Assembly: GCF_027213945.1 (NCBI RefSeq)
Contig: NZ_JAPWGW010000001.1
Span: 248,001 to 312,000, forward strand
DNA: 64,000 bases
Direction: 5' to 3'
Source: Henriciella marina
GTDB taxonomy: Bacteria > Pseudomonadota > Alphaproteobacteria > Caulobacterales > Hyphomonadaceae
Under the pieces are notes generated by a model that was given only the letters and a program-made list of their open reading frames with translations, was not told the origin of the DNA and ran no database searches. The position numbers were made by a program, and so were the translations under genes. Shown here piece by piece: positions 62,174 through 64,000 of this stretch. Position 1 is the stretch's first letter. Each line of letters opens with the position of its first letter.

Positions 62174-63088
62174 ATGGACTGGGATAAGCTCAAATCTTTC
62201 CACGCTGCAGCAGAAGCTGGCAGCCTGACAGCCGCGGGCGAACGCCTCGGCATTTCGCAGTCGGCTGTCTCGCGCCAGATCTCTGCGCTTGAGGAACAGC
62301 TCGGTGTCTCGCTGTTCCAGCGGCATGCACGCGGGCTGGTCCTCACGGACTCAGGACATACGCTTCATCGCTCCACCATGGACATGGCGTCTGCAGCCCA
62401 GACAGCCAATGCGGCGCTTCGCGACCAGCAGGATGTGGCGCAGGGGGACCTGGTTGTGACAGCGCCCGTCGCCTTCGGGTCGACCTGGCTGGTCCCGCGC
62501 CTTGGCAATTTTCTCAGCGCCAATACCGGGATGCGGATCGATCTGCGTCTTGATGATGGCGAAACGTATGACCTCCTGAAGCTGGAGGCGGAATGCGCCA
62601 TTCGTCTCTGGGCGGCTGACAAGTCTGACCTGATCCAGCGCAAGCTCGGCACGGTTGCAACTAATCTCTATGCTTCCCCGGAATATCTGAAGGCGCATGG
62701 TACGCCGCGCACACCGCAGGATCTCGATAATCACCGGATCATTGGCTACGGCACAGAGAATACGCCGCTGGACGCGATGAGCTGGGCCCAGCGGGTTGGC
62801 CGAGATGATACATTGCCGCGCAAGGCAACGCTGCAGGTGCGAAACGTGCCAGCCATGCTTCGCGCCGTGGAAGCAGGCATCGGGATCGCTGACCTTCCAG
62901 ACTATATGGTAAGTGCGGTGCCGAAGCTGGTGCGCGTGCTACCAGACCATACCGGGCCGACCTTCGACCTGTTCTTTATCTATCCAAGCGACCTCAAGCG
63001 ATCGAAGCGAATCGCCGTGTTCAGGGACTTCCTGACGGCCGAAGTAGACGCGATCAAACGCGAGAACCTGCAACTTCGCGCAAGCTGA
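62174..63088 (+). CDS. LysR-family transcriptional regulator
   Basis: A 304-residue regulator. The N-terminal winged helix is AAEAGSLTAAGERLGISQSA followed by VSRQISALEEQLGVSLFQRH. The LysR effector domain covers ~90-300. The VPRLGNFLSANTGMRIDLRL segment resembles GcvA/AaeR-like members, but no effector or target can be assigned. No divergent gene lies next to it, which is unusual for LysR genes. Its 3' end runs into a region with a CU-rich candidate RNA and terminator. Confidence 0.92.
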   Translation: MDWDKLKSFHAAAEAGSLTAAGERLGISQSAVSRQISALEEQLGVSLFQRHARGLVLTDSGHTLHRSTMDMASAAQTANAALRDQQDVAQGDLVVTAPVAFGSTWLVPRLGNFLSANTGMRIDLRLDDGETYDLLKLEAECAIRLWAADKSDLIQRKLGTVATNLYASPEYLKAHGTPRTPQDLDNHRIIGYGTENTPLDAMSWAQRVGRDDTLPRKATLQVRNVPAMLRAVEAGIGIADLPDYMVSAVPKLVRVLPDHTGPTFDLFFIYPSDLKRSKRIAVFRDFLTAEVDAIKRENLQLRAS

Positions 63089-63159
63089 CCCAAGGACACA
63101 TGCAGGAATGCATGTCTTCAATACTGAAACGGGTGTTTTCTTTCGCACTCGCAGCATCT

Positions 63160-63281
63160 AGCTGACGCGCATGCCTTGGTTCCGGCTTCAGCCAATCTCC
63201 TCCGATTGTGCGTTTCCTCCCTCCAAGTAGGAACCGATACTTAGAGCCCGGCGCGATCACTCGCAGCCGGGCTTTTTTTCT
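63160..63281 (+). ncRNA. Candidate small RNA or lysR 3' UTR with anti-Shine-Dalgarno motifs
   Basis: The gap between lysR and dps holds two CU-rich motifs, CTCCTCC at 63197-63203 and CCTCCCTCC at 63216-63224, then a strong intrinsic terminator. Unpaired CCUCC repeats are typical of trans-acting alphaproteobacterial sRNAs that block ribosome-binding sites. No promoter was recognised, so it may be processed from the lysR 3' end. Boundaries are approximate. Confidence 0.45.
63245..63279 (+). terminator. Strong rho-independent terminator
   Basis: The 8-bp stem AGCCCGGC/GCCGGGCT with a 13-base loop is followed by seven T residues. It is oriented with lysR, 157 bases beyond its stop. Confidence 0.93.
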
Positions 63282-63305
63282 TTGATGAATTGGATTGAGT
63301 GTCTG

Positions 63306-63752
63306 TTAGATGCTGGCGCGCAACATCCATGCGGCCTTCTCGGAAATCGCAGCCCTCTGCGTCAGCAGATCCACCGTGACGATATCGCCGCTGGCTTCAG
63401 CGGCTTCGACACCGGCGCGCGCAACTTCGGCTAGCGTTTCGTGCCCGCGGACGAGATTGTTGATCATGTCCTCGGAGTCCGGAACGCCATTGTCCGGCTT
63501 GATGGTTGCGGTGGACAGCATCTCCTCCGTGGAGCCGGGCGCAAACTGGCCAAGTGATCTCAGCCGCTCCGCAAGCTCATCAAGCGCCGTCCAGAGCTCA
63601 GTGTATTGCTGCATGAAAAGCTCGTGCAGAGATTTGAAGCGCGGTCCCGTCACGTTCCAGTGATAGCCATGCGTTTTAAAGTACAGCGCATAGGTTTCAC
63701 CCAGCGCATTACGAAGCGCTTCGACCGATGCTTTTCTATCCGTATTACTCAT
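63306..63752 (-). CDS. dps: Dps-family DNA-binding ferritin-like protein
   Basis: A 148-residue protein forming dodecamers that oxidise Fe(II) with peroxide and may protect DNA. The ferroxidase-site signature is YFKTHGYHWNVTGPRFKSLH, giving the first His pair. QYTELWTALDELAERLRSLG gives the Asp/Glu ligands. The N-terminus is short and weakly basic (MSNTDRKASVEA), so DNA binding may be weak compared with E. coli Dps. GGGAGG precedes the ATG. Monocistronic. Confidence 0.95.
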   Translation of the reverse strand: MSNTDRKASVEALRNALGETYALYFKTHGYHWNVTGPRFKSLHELFMQQYTELWTALDELAERLRSLGQFAPGSTEEMLSTATIKPDNGVPDSEDMINNLVRGHETLAEVARAGVEAAEASGDIVTVDLLTQRAAISEKAAWMLRASI

Positions 63753-63892
63753 CCCGATACCTCCCGACGTGTCTCAACGTCTTTAGTGATTGCTGATGGT
63801 ACTAAAATGGGAACGGGCAGGCGAGCAAACAAATCGGATTTAGACGCCCCAGCCATAGAACTTTCCAATGGCTGATGCGTGATAGGGGGTGC

Positions 63893-64000
<108 letters not shown>

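Overview
The window looks like a chromosomal stretch of a high-GC alphaproteobacterium, most plausibly a marine member of the Caulobacterales/Hyphomonadaceae. This is inferred from gene content: a PodJ-like polar organiser behind a perfect CtrA box, a ligase-associated DNA-repair cluster, an AmpG-like transporter, many secreted or lipoprotein hydrolases, and a rich acyl-CoA metabolism. No tRNA, rRNA, insertion sequence, integrase or CRISPR array was seen. Coding density is very high, with no gene-free stretch over 300 bases. Many neighbours overlap by 4 bases (ATGA/TTGA starts, or CTAG/TTAG shared convergent stops).

Layout. 1-3000: a partial accessory gene of unknown function, lower in GC, overlaps the 3' end of thiC, which has a TPP riboswitch in its leader. 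3080-16000: small single-gene units, including arylamine N-acetyltransferase, secreted alpha/beta and serine hydrolases, an SDR, a LuxR regulator fused to an alpha/beta hydrolase that lacks its nucleophile, an RluE-like pseudouridine synthase, a Thr-rich EF-hand protein, a MAPEG protein and an ArsC/Spx-type protein. 15800-16520: a compact XRE repressor plus four-helix membrane protein, with two matching palindromes upstream. 16525-20460: DUF2164, a phosphodiester glycosidase, an ABC-F ATPase and TesB. 20590-22380: an acyl-CoA synthetase divergent from tesB.

22480-30900: the ligase-associated repair set (Lhr-type helicase, MBL exonuclease, ATP-dependent DNA ligase), with a serine hydrolase and a membrane protein between its members and no phosphoesterase partner in view. 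30900-34860: the 1280-residue PodJ-like protein. 34940-42560: a fatty-acid/acyl-CoA beta-oxidation block with a MerR (LiuR-like) regulator, two acyl-CoA dehydrogenases, two tiny membrane proteins, a thiolase and a FadJ-type bifunctional enzyme. Near-identical 16-bp palindromes precede the regulator and the second dehydrogenase, which suggests one regulon.

42680-57420: TetR regulators, an OmpA-like lipoprotein, an SRAP/YedK protein, a hormone-sensitive-lipase-family esterase, an M23 peptidase, an FMO, two overlapping hotdog thioesterases, an AmpG-like transporter coupled to a GNAT/nitrilase fusion, RecQ, and an uncharacterised VWA-lipoprotein/coiled-coil membrane pair. 57420-64000: a histone-deacetylase-family protein, a MATE transporter, pyrD (its 5' half is markedly AT-rich), DUF952, an S24-type repressor with a palindromic operator candidate, a LysR regulator, a candidate CU-rich small RNA or 3' UTR ending in a strong terminator, Dps, and the 3' end of an aminotransferase gene.

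Protein family names come from recognising motifs by eye. No database search was run.
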